Origin: Frankiaceae bacterium
GTDB lineage: Bacteria > Actinomycetota > Actinomycetes > JAFAQI01
Direction of reading: 5' to 3'
NCBI GenBank assembly: GCA_030840615.1
Contig: JAVEEE010000136.1
Location: forward strand, 1-24,456
Length of the DNA: 24,456 bases
A program made the translations under genes and the position numbers. This document shows, piece after piece, positions 1-6,249 of the stretch. The notes beneath the pieces were generated by a model. The model ran no database searches, was not told the origin of the DNA, and worked only from the letters and a program-made list of their open reading frames with translations. How positions within the stretch are numbered: the first letter of the stretch is position 1; every line of letters begins with the position of its first letter.

Positions 1-440
1 TCTACGGCGCGGTGCCCCTGCTGGAGCCGGACGATCTCCCCGGTGCCGGTGACGCGGACGTCTCCGATGCGGACCTCGTCGAGCTGCAGCAGAAGTTCCT
101 GGCCGACGGGTGGGGCGAGCGGCGTCCGGTCGCCGTCGAGCAGCCCTTCGAGCTGGTCGTCGGCGGCCGCCTCGTGCGTGGCCGCATCGACGCGATCTAT
201 CCCGGAGCTGACGCGGGCCGATTCGACGTCATCGACTACAAGACCGGTGCGGAGCCTCGGGACTTCGCCGCGGCCTCCCTGCAGCTATCGGTTTACCGGC
301 TCGCCTGGGCCGACCTGCAGGGCGTCGACCCGGACCAGGTCGACGCGGGGTTCCTCTATGTCCGCACCGGAACGCTCAAGCGGCCGGACCGGCTGCTGTC
401 CCGTGACGAGCTGGCGACGTTGTTCAGCGGGGGCAGCTGA
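1..440 (+). CDS. adnB: AdnB-like ATP-dependent helicase-nuclease, C-terminal end (partial)
   Basis: Only the last ~146 codons are in the window; the reading frame is open from base 3. The visible part is a RecB-type PD-(D/E)XK nuclease domain: GRID (first catalytic Asp), then VIDYKTG (the D-x-K core), then a QLSVYRLAW helix matching the RecB Q-x3-Y motif. In actinobacteria the AdnAB complex resects double-strand breaks, and the AdnB subunit carries such a nuclease domain at its C-terminus. Its position just upstream of nudC, uvrD2 and whiB7 agrees with mycobacterial gene order, which is why I prefer AdnB to a generic UvrD/RecB helicase. The helicase motors lie outside the window, so the AdnA/AdnB distinction is inferred. 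The next gene starts 1 nt after the stop codon. Confidence 0.8.
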   Translation, partial: YGAVPLLEPDDLPGAGDADVSDADLVELQQKFLADGWGERRPVAVEQPFELVVGGRLVRGRIDAIYPGADAGRFDVIDYKTGAEPRDFAAASLQLSVYRLAWADLQGVDPDQVDAGFLYVRTGTLKRPDRLLSRDELATLFSGGS

Positions 441-441
441 C

Positions 442-945
442 ATGCTCGAGACGACCGAGGACATCAGCGACCTGCAGACACTGCTGGACGCATCGCTGGC
501 CCGCTCCGGCCCACACCTGACGAGCATCATCCATCCCGAAACCCGGACGCCGACGGCCGCGGCTGTCGTGCGCGCGCTGACCGGCATGAAGGTGCTCGTC
601 GTCGCGACCGTCGACGATGCCGGTCGGCCGCGCACGAGTGCCGTCGACGGGCACTTCCTGCGTGGTCGCTGGGTGTTCACCACCTCCGGCGACGCGGTGA
701 AAGTGCGCGACCTGCGAGCGCGGCCCGCGATCTCCGCGTCCCACGTCGACGAGGAGCGGTTCGCGTTGTTCACCCACGGCGAGGCCGAGTTCCTCACGCC
801 GTCACATCCGGACTGGCACTGGGTGGAGGACCACCTCACCGCCCACTACGACGCGTCGCCGACGACCTGGGGGCCGGACATCGCCTACGTGCGCATCCAG
901 CCGCGCTGGTCGGTGGCTTACGCCGTCGACGTCGATGCCATCTGA
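442..945 (+). CDS. Pyridoxamine 5'-phosphate oxidase-like flavin-binding protein
   Basis: A 167-residue protein whose ATG follows the adnB stop by one base, so it is probably cotranscribed. Residues ~45-165 look like the PNPOx split-barrel: a leading strand (MKVLVVATVDDAGRPRTSAVDG), a second strand pair (RGRWVFTTSGDAVKVRDLRARP), and the region after HVDEERFALFTHGEAEFL. This order is typical of FMN- or F420-binding members that reduce or oxidise small cofactors or xenobiotics. The first ~40 residues are helical and without recognised motif. The substrate cannot be told from sequence; a heme-binding HugZ-like role is less likely because no obvious C-terminal extension is present. Confidence 0.75.
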   Translation: MLETTEDISDLQTLLDASLARSGPHLTSIIHPETRTPTAAAVVRALTGMKVLVVATVDDAGRPRTSAVDGHFLRGRWVFTTSGDAVKVRDLRARPAISASHVDEERFALFTHGEAEFLTPSHPDWHWVEDHLTAHYDASPTTWGPDIAYVRIQPRWSVAYAVDVDAI

Positions 946-953
946 CGTCGACG

Positions 954-1817
954 TCACATGTTGGAACCGTCCGGCGGCACCGCGGGCGGCAGATCGGCGG
1001 CCGCGCCCGACCCCGCACCGACAGTCGGGTGGTCCAGGTCGAGCGTGTAGGCCGTCATGGACAGCGAGCCGTAGGCGTAGCCGTCGATGAGAACGTCGGT
1101 GCGCCCGCCGCCGGAGCCGGCAAGGCCAGCGAGGTAGAGCAACGGCAGGAAGTGGTCGGGCGTCGGCACTGCATGACGGAAGTCCGGATGCGCATCGAGC
1201 TCGGCTGCTCTGATCGGGTCGTCGAGCATCGTGACCTTCGCGTCCTCGTCGAACCGTTGCGCCCAGTCGAAGCCCGAATCGGCGAGGCGTCGATCGACGC
1301 CCCCGAGGTTGTGCACGACGTTTCCGCTGCCCACGATGAGCACTCCGCGCTCACGGAGCGGCGCAAGCCGCGCGCCGAGGTCGAGGTGGTAGTCGAAGCT
1401 CTTGTCCGCGTTGATGCTGAGCTGTACGACGGGGATGTCGGCGTCGGGGAACGCGTGCAGGAGGACCGACCAGGTGCCGTGGTCGATGCCCCACGAGTCG
1501 ATGTCCGCCCCGACCCAGGTCGGGTGGACCGCGTCGCTGACCTCGGCGGCGAGCTCGGGCAGCCCCGGAGCGGGGTACTGCACGTCGAACAGGGGCTGCG
1601 GAAAGCCATAGAAGTCGTGAATCGTCCGCGGGCGTGACATGGCGGTGACAGCAGTGGCGTTGATGTACCAGTGCGCCGATACGACGAGGATCGCCCGCGG
1701 CCTGCCGACCGATGCGCCGAAGGCGCGCCAGGCCTGGGTGTAGCGGTTGGTCTCCAGGGCGTTCATCGGATTGCCGTGGCCCAGGAACGCAGCGGGCATC
1801 TTGGTCGCGCTGTCCAT
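954..1817 (-). CDS. LigB/DODA-family extradiol ring-cleavage dioxygenase
   Basis: A 287-residue member of the class III extradiol dioxygenase family that includes plant DOPA 4,5-dioxygenase and E. coli YgiD. Visible metal-site and catalytic histidine motifs: FLGHGNPMNAL near the N-terminus, VVSAHWY, a central GIDHGTWSVLLH, and GSGNVVHNLGG. Family members use a single divalent metal (Fe or Zn) to open catechol-type rings; the physiological substrate here is unknown. I chose the start at 1817 because a TACGGT hexamer sits exactly 6 nt upstream on the minus strand (1824-1829), consistent with a leaderless message; a downstream ATG at 1799 (MPAAFLGHG) also fits the family. It is divergent from nudC with a 37-bp gap. 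Confidence 0.85.
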   Translation of the reverse strand: MDSATKMPAAFLGHGNPMNALETNRYTQAWRAFGASVGRPRAILVVSAHWYINATAVTAMSRPRTIHDFYGFPQPLFDVQYPAPGLPELAAEVSDAVHPTWVGADIDSWGIDHGTWSVLLHAFPDADIPVVQLSINADKSFDYHLDLGARLAPLRERGVLIVGSGNVVHNLGGVDRRLADSGFDWAQRFDEDAKVTMLDDPIRAAELDAHPDFRHAVPTPDHFLPLLYLAGLAGSGGGRTDVLIDGYAYGSLSMTAYTLDLDHPTVGAGSGAAADLPPAVPPDGSNM

Positions 1818-1823
1818 CGCTCG

Positions 1824-1829
1824 ACCGTA
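1824..1829 (-). promoter_or_regulatory. Putative -10 element of the dioxygenase gene (leaderless)
   Basis: Minus-strand TACGGT lies 6 nt before the ATG at 1817. There is no Shine-Dalgarno sequence in the gap, so transcription probably begins at or next to the start codon. The -35 region is not recognisable. Confidence 0.45.
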
Positions 1830-1841
1830 GTGCCGGCCGGT

Positions 1842-1847
1842 TAGGGT
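1842..1847 (+). promoter_or_regulatory. Putative -10 element of nudC (leaderless)
   Basis: TAGGGT lies 7 nt before the nudC ATG at 1855, with no Shine-Dalgarno sequence. It sits back to back with the divergent dioxygenase -10 in the same 37-bp gap. Confidence 0.45.
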
Positions 1848-1854
1848 CGGCCAC

Positions 1855-2715
1855 ATGCCCGATATGGCGTCTCCTGCGCTCGCGCGTGGGACCGTCGACC
1901 GGGCGGCCGAGCGCCGTCGGGACGAGGCGTTCCTCGACGAGGCATGGCGATCGGGCCGGGTGCTCGTCCTCGAGGCCGACGGTCGGGTGCTGGTCGGCGA
2001 CGACGGCGGGCTGTTGCTGGTCGAGTCGGCGGACCAGGAGGGTGAGCGATTCTTCCTGGGCCTCGACCGTGACGGCACCCCGCTGTGGGCCGTTGTGGGG
2101 GAGCTACCTCGAAAGCTGGGCGCCCGCCCGGTGACGCTCCGCGATGTCGGCGCGCACCTGTCGGACCGCGACGCCGGCCTCTACGTCACCGCGATCGCTC
2201 TCGCCAACTGGCACGCGACGCACCGCCGGTGCCCGCGCTGCGGGGAGCCCACCATGGTCGCCGACGGAGGCTGGGTGCGCCGATGCCTCGTGGACGGCAC
2301 CGACCACTTCCCGCGTACGGACCCCGCGGTCATCGTTCTCGTGCACGACGGCGCCGACCGTTGCCTGCTCGGCCGCCAACCCAGCTGGCCGCGGGGTCGC
2401 TACTCGACATTGGCCGGCTTCGTCGAGCCGGGGGAGTCACTGGAGCAGGCGGTCGCCCGTGAGATCCGCGAGGAGAGCGGCGTCGACGTCGACGACATCG
2501 TCTATCGGGGCAGCCAGCCCTGGCCGTTCCCGGCGTCGTTGATGCTCGGTTTCGAGGCACGCGCCGTCGGCGGTGACGCCAAGGTTTCCGACGACGAGCT
2601 CGAGGACGTGCGCTGGTTCTCGCGTGAGGACCTGCGTCGCGGCGAGCCGATGCTGCCGCCGCCGGCGTCGATCGCGCACTGGCTCATCGTCAACTGGCTG
2701 TCCCGCGAGTCGTGA
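1855..2715 (+). CDS. nudC: NAD(+) diphosphatase / NADH pyrophosphatase NudC
   Basis: A 286-residue Nudix hydrolase that splits NAD(H) into NMN(H) and AMP; bacterial NudC can also remove NAD caps from RNA. The zinc-ribbon segment begins with C126-x2-C129, followed by C144. The fourth ligand position is Asp/Gly (CLVDG) rather than Cys, and the segment ends FPRTDPAVIVLV as in the family. A full Nudix box spans residues 188-210 (G-x5-E-x7-REI-x-EE-x-GV). The NADH-pyrophosphatase signature SQPWPFP is at 220-226. Both landmarks make this a confident call. It is the first gene of a pair with the MFS transporter, whose GTG start overlaps the nudC TGA. Confidence 0.95.
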   Translation: MPDMASPALARGTVDRAAERRRDEAFLDEAWRSGRVLVLEADGRVLVGDDGGLLLVESADQEGERFFLGLDRDGTPLWAVVGELPRKLGARPVTLRDVGAHLSDRDAGLYVTAIALANWHATHRRCPRCGEPTMVADGGWVRRCLVDGTDHFPRTDPAVIVLVHDGADRCLLGRQPSWPRGRYSTLAGFVEPGESLEQAVAREIREESGVDVDDIVYRGSQPWPFPASLMLGFEARAVGGDAKVSDDELEDVRWFSREDLRRGEPMLPPPASIAHWLIVNWLSRES

Positions 2716-3962
2716 CAAGCCACCCGGAGCGCCTCGATGCGTCGCACCGACGGCTGCTCTGGCTGCTCGCTGTCGCGTGCTTCTCCGAGGGGTACGACTT
2801 CGCCCTGTTGACGGTCGCGCTGCCGCAGGTGCGTCACACATTCCATCTCACCCACACCAAGGCCGACCTGTGGATCGCCCTGCTCTACCTCGGCGCGCTG
2901 CCCGCACTCGTGTGGGGCCGCCGAGCCGACCGCAACGGGCGCCGCGGAGTGCTGCTCATCGCGATCGTCGGTTACACCCTCGCCGCCGCCGTCACCGCCG
3001 CAGCACCCTCCATTGGTTTCTACGTCGCGTGCCAGTTCGTCGCGCGCTGTTTCATCGCGACCCAGGTCGCGATCGCCTGGACGATGGCGGCTGAGGATCT
3101 CCCGGCCGAACGCCGGGGTGTCGGCTTCGGGATCCTCGCGTTGTCGAGCGCCATGGGCACCGGGTTCTGCGCGATCGTGCAGGCGGTCGTCATCAGCCCG
3201 CTTGACGCATCGTGGCGATGGCTCTACGTGCTGGCGCTCCCGTTCCTCGTCGTCGTCGTCTTCCTGCGACGTGCGCTTCCGGAGAGCGCGCGATATCTCG
3301 CCGTCGAGCGGTCGGACCACGAGCCGCAGCCGGGCCGGCTGTTGACCCAGCCGCCGTTCGTCCGCCCGTTGGTCCTCATCTGCCTGACCATCCTGCTCAT
3401 CAACCTCACGACCGAGGCGACCATCTTCTCGATCGACTTTCTGGAGAACCGTCGCCATCTGTCGACGTCGTCGGCCAACCTGCTCCTCGTCGCCGCGGGC
3501 GCTCTTGCGTTGCCGGTGTTGACGTTGGCAGGACGGCTGAGTGACCGGATCGGCCGTCGCCGCGTCTGCATGGCCGGGCTGGTCGTGCAAGCAGGTGGAC
3601 TGCTGCTGTTCTTCATCGTCGCGCGTGGCGCATTCGCGCTCGGCGCGACGTTGGTGCTCGTCTACATCGGGTTGTTCGCCGCCTGGACCACCGGCAGTGC
3701 GATTGCCGTCGAGCTGTTCCCCACGTCGTTGCGCGCGGCCGCGAGCTCGGCGGCGGCCATCGCGAAGCTGCTGGGTCAGTCGGCGAGCTTCGCGCTGGGG
3801 GCTGGCCTACTCGCCGTCACCCACCGACCGGACGTGACGGTGGCCTTCCTCGTCATCGGCCCGTTGGCCGGCGTGGTGCTCATCGCCACCGTCGTGCCGG
3901 AGACGAGCCGCCGGGAGCTGACCGACGTCGTCGAGCTCAAGCCAGTTGCTGCTGACCGGTGA
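2712..3962 (+). CDS. MFS transporter, sugar/aromatic-acid type
   Basis: A 416-residue integral membrane protein with about twelve hydrophobic segments. TM1 carries SEGYDFALLTVALPQV, as in metabolite:H+ symporters of the sugar/aromatic-acid group. The loop between TM2 and TM3 has the MFS motif A (GRRADRNGRRG), and the pseudo-symmetric copy between TM8 and TM9 reads GRLSDRIGRRR. Family members import or export sugars, aromatic acids or drugs; the substrate is not deducible. It starts with GTG, overlapping the nudC stop (GTGA), so the two are translationally coupled. Its last 26 bp overlap a convergent small gene. Confidence 0.85.
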   Translation: MTSHPERLDASHRRLLWLLAVACFSEGYDFALLTVALPQVRHTFHLTHTKADLWIALLYLGALPALVWGRRADRNGRRGVLLIAIVGYTLAAAVTAAAPSIGFYVACQFVARCFIATQVAIAWTMAAEDLPAERRGVGFGILALSSAMGTGFCAIVQAVVISPLDASWRWLYVLALPFLVVVVFLRRALPESARYLAVERSDHEPQPGRLLTQPPFVRPLVLICLTILLINLTTEATIFSIDFLENRRHLSTSSANLLLVAAGALALPVLTLAGRLSDRIGRRRVCMAGLVVQAGGLLLFFIVARGAFALGATLVLVYIGLFAAWTTGSAIAVELFPTSLRAAASSAAAIAKLLGQSASFALGAGLLAVTHRPDVTVAFLVIGPLAGVVLIATVVPETSRRELTDVVELKPVAADR

Positions 3963-4176
3963 TCGTGCTGCCGGCGAGCCCGTCGACCAGCGTGTGGACG
4001 AGTCGAGCTACGTCGGAGGCAGCGACTTGCGCGGTGGCGACGCAGGCGTCGTCCCGCCAGATGCTCACCACGGCCGCGTCGATCTCCGGGTGCCAGGTGA
4101 CCCGCAGTGCTCGGCCGGCGGAGCGCTGATCCGGGAAGACTGCTCCGTTGACGGGGAGGGGCGCGATGCCAGCCAT
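3937..4176 (-). CDS. Small conserved-looking hypothetical protein
   Basis: A 79-residue protein on the minus strand, overlapping the end of the MFS gene by 26 bp in convergent orientation. The centre (RVTWHPEIDAAVVSIWRDDACVATAQV) reads like alternating beta strands, followed by a helix (DVARLVHTLVDGLA). The hydrophobic patterning looks like a folded small alpha/beta protein rather than a shadow frame. A GGAGG lies about 13 nt before the ATG, a little far. I do not recognise a named family or function. Confidence rests on composition, plausible secondary structure and the lack of any competing gene between 3963 and 4224. Confidence 0.6.
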   Translation of the reverse strand: MAGIAPLPVNGAVFPDQRSAGRALRVTWHPEIDAAVVSIWRDDACVATAQVAASDVARLVHTLVDGLAGSTITGQQQLA

Positions 4177-4224
4177 GCCCGCATGGTGCCTCCGTACGCC
4201 GCCGCCGTAAAGAGCCCGATCGGG

Positions 4225-5007
4225 TCAGAGGCCGTGTCTCGCCTCGTCGGTCAACGTGGGGCCACCCGCGAACACCTGGGCGATCGCCATCCACTCGGTC
4301 GCGAGTGGGCCGGTGACCGCAAGCCCGGTGTCCCCGACCAGCCGGCGCTGACTGACGACCAGGCAGAAGTCCTCGGCATCGCCGGTCACCCGGTCGGCCG
4401 CGTCCGGGTCACCCCAGGACCAGGTCTCACGTTCCGGCCCGAGCAGCTCGACCCGTACCTCGCCCGCAGGGACGTCGAGGCCGCGCACGACGTAGGAGAA
4501 GCCGCGGGTCCGAACACCGAGATGACAGATGTGCCGCAGCCGTGCGGTTGGTTCGCGCCGGCGCCCCAGTGCGTCGGCGACGTCCTGGCCGTGCGCCCAG
4601 TACTCCATCATCCGGGCCGTACCGAACGACGCGGGCGACATCGGCGGTCCGTACCACGGCACCTTCGTCGCGGGGTCGGCTGCGCCGAGCGCCGCGACCA
4701 GGTCCGCGCGCGTCTGCCGCCAGACATCGGGAAGCGTCGACCCGAGGTCGCGGCCTGCTTGCGTCGTGCGCGCCATCCAGCTTTCCGGGTCGGCGAAGAT
4801 CTGCTCCAGGCCGGCGGTGAAAGCCTCCGGATCGACCAGCGCAGTGGTCGCTTCGCGATCGAAGAACCACAGGTGCGCGATGGTGTCGCCGATGCTCCAG
4901 CCGGCCGCCGGCGTGGGTCGGTCGAGCTCTGCCGCACCGACGAGTGCATCGAGATCGTCGTGCTCCGCGCGTAAGTCAGCGATCAGCACCTGCATGTCCG
5001 GCGGCAC
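4225..5007 (-). CDS. DinB / maleylpyruvate-isomerase-like metal-binding protein (TIGR03084 type)
   Basis: A 260-residue protein. The N-terminal half is a DinB-like four-helix bundle: TPAAGWSIGDTIAHLWFFDREA near residue 35 (with the first His), a central MMEYWAHGQDVADALG (metal-ligand His with following Asp), and a third His in LRHICHLGVRTRGFSYV. The C-terminal half (RVELLGPERETWSWGD through TGDAEDFCLVVSQR) looks like the SCP2-like domain that follows in mycothiol-dependent maleylpyruvate isomerase relatives. Such proteins use thiol cofactors in isomerase or transferase reactions, but this subgroup has no assigned reaction known to me. A minus-strand TACGGT 6 nt before the GTG supports this start; MQVLIADL, four codons in, is an alternative. 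Confidence 0.75.
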   Translation of the reverse strand: MPPDMQVLIADLRAEHDDLDALVGAAELDRPTPAAGWSIGDTIAHLWFFDREATTALVDPEAFTAGLEQIFADPESWMARTTQAGRDLGSTLPDVWRQTRADLVAALGAADPATKVPWYGPPMSPASFGTARMMEYWAHGQDVADALGRRREPTARLRHICHLGVRTRGFSYVVRGLDVPAGEVRVELLGPERETWSWGDPDAADRVTGDAEDFCLVVSQRRLVGDTGLAVTGPLATEWMAIAQVFAGGPTLTDEARHGL

Positions 5008-5013
5008 GCCGCG

Positions 5014-5019
5014 ACCGTA
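5014..5019 (-). promoter_or_regulatory. Putative -10 element of the DinB-like gene (leaderless)
   Basis: Minus-strand TACGGT is separated by 6 nt from the GTG at 5007, the same hexamer and spacing as at the dioxygenase and GNAT genes in this window. No Shine-Dalgarno sequence lies between. Confidence 0.4.
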
Positions 5020-5028
5020 GCAGCGGCG

Positions 5029-5886
5029 TCAGCGCCGTCCCGCCAGCTCCGGGGGCAGCGGCACCGACGGGTCGCTGGCCGAGGCGATCACCATGCGAGC
5101 GAGGTCGTGCACCTTCTTGCCCCGGGAGCGCGCGGCTTTGCGCAACCGCTCGAACGCCGCCCGCGCGGCGAGGTGCTGGCGCTCCGCGAGGACACCGATG
5201 GCCTGCTCGACGACGACCCGGGCGGCGAGCGCGTGCTCGAGCTGCGCGACCGCCATCTGCAGTCGGTCGACCTCGGTGAGCTCTTCTTCGGGACGCGGCG
5301 GCCGGACCGGACCGCCGAGATCATCGGCGAGAAGGTCGGCGAGCACCATCGCGCTGGTCAGGTCCTGGGCGCCGTCATGACCTACCCGCCAGCCGCCGGG
5401 CGTGCGGCGGACGACGACGCGACCGGACACATCGCCGACCTGCGCCTCGATGACGCCGGCCAGCGTGGTGAGGATGCGCAGCGTGTCGCCCGGCACGGGC
5501 ACGCGGCCGCGATCGACGCCGCACAACGTCCCGACCACCCGACCGTCACCTGAGTGGATCGGTACGCCGACGTAGGACGTGATGCCGAAGCTGGTCCGGG
5601 CGGGTGCGTCCGCGTAGGCGGGGTCGTTCGCAGCATCGGACGTCGACGGGGGAGCACCCGCGAGAAGGCGATGGCAGAAGGAGTCGGTGCGGGGCAACGT
5701 CAGCCCCTCGGCGACACCGGGTAGATCACCGAGCACGCGCTCGAACGCGAACTCTTGGTCGGTGAGACCGCCGACGAACACGACCTCCATGCCGAGCATG
5801 TCGGCGGCTGTCGTCATGGCAGCGCCGACGGCTGGATGGTGAAGGTCGGCGCCGATCACCCCATCATGGTGACCGATGGCGGTCAC
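5029..5886 (-). CDS. GAF and ANTAR domain regulator (putative RNA-binding antiterminator)
   Basis: A 285-residue regulator. Residues ~20-155 form a GAF domain: DMLGMEVVFVGGLTDQEFAFERVLG at the start, FCHRLL, and TSYVGVPIHSGDGRVVGTLCGVD in the core. Residues ~210-270 form an ANTAR domain with the expected three-helix run: LEHALAARVVVEQAIGVLAER, then AFERLRKAARSRGKKVHDLARMVI. ANTAR domains bind twin RNA hairpins and prevent termination; GAF domains sense small ligands or redox state. No receiver or kinase domain is present, so ligand sensing by the GAF domain is the likely input. It starts with GTG inside an inverted repeat (5869-5886). A target RNA is not evident in this window. Confidence 0.9.
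   Translation of the reverse strand: MTAIGHHDGVIGADLHHPAVGAAMTTAADMLGMEVVFVGGLTDQEFAFERVLGDLPGVAEGLTLPRTDSFCHRLLAGAPPSTSDAANDPAYADAPARTSFGITSYVGVPIHSGDGRVVGTLCGVDRGRVPVPGDTLRILTTLAGVIEAQVGDVSGRVVVRRTPGGWRVGHDGAQDLTSAMVLADLLADDLGGPVRPPRPEEELTEVDRLQMAVAQLEHALAARVVVEQAIGVLAERQHLAARAAFERLRKAARSRGKKVHDLARMVIASASDPSVPLPPELAGRR
5869..5886 (-). repeat. Inverted repeat over the GAF-ANTAR start codon
   Basis: The plus strand reads GTGACCGATGGCGGTCAC, perfect 7-bp arms around a 4-nt centre. On the minus strand it covers the GTG start and the next five codons. It could be a hairpin sequestering the start codon or an operator; equally it may be chance in GC-rich coding DNA. Confidence 0.35.
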
Positions 5887-5937
5887 TTCGGGGTCAGGAT
5901 GGTCAAAAGTGCAGGGCGCCGGCTGGAAAACCGCAGG

Positions 5938-6213
5938 TCAGGCGGCTCGTATAGCTGAGAGCAGGGCCGGCAGCGGCGGGTTGGTCAACGTCGTACCGTC
6001 GGGCAGCACGATCGTCGGAACCGTCGCGTTGCCACGGTTGATCGTCATGACCAGGTCGGCCGCAGCCTCGTCCCGATCGATGTCGACCTCGTCGAAGTCG
6101 ATGCCTTCGCGCTCCAGAGCGCGTTTCAGCCGCACGCAGTAGCCGCACCAGGGCGTGCTGTACATCGTCAGGCGACCCCGGCTCAGGGGGGACTCGCGCG
6201 GTTCGATCGGCAT
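5938..6213 (-). CDS. mrx1: Mycoredoxin (glutaredoxin-like, CGYC)
   Basis: A 91-residue thioredoxin-fold protein that reduces mycothiol mixed disulfides in actinobacteria. The active site PWCGYC places the redox pair at C23 and C26, followed by the helix VRLKRALEREGIDF. The cis-proline loop ATVPTIV (P66) and a final acidic/hydrophobic strand and helix complete the glutaredoxin fold. CGYC rather than CPYC is typical of mycoredoxin-1. It is divergent from uvrD2 across 36 bp, as in the mycobacterial neighbourhood where mrx1 and uvrD2 adjoin. I chose the ATG at 6213 because it yields a normal-length protein; the frame is open further upstream but that region reads as uvrD2 antisense. Confidence 0.9.
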   Translation of the reverse strand: MPIEPRESPLSRGRLTMYSTPWCGYCVRLKRALEREGIDFDEVDIDRDEAAADLVMTINRGNATVPTIVLPDGTTLTNPPLPALLSAIRAA

Positions 6214-6249
6214 GCGCCAGTCAACCGCCTTTCCTGCCAGGATGTTCCG

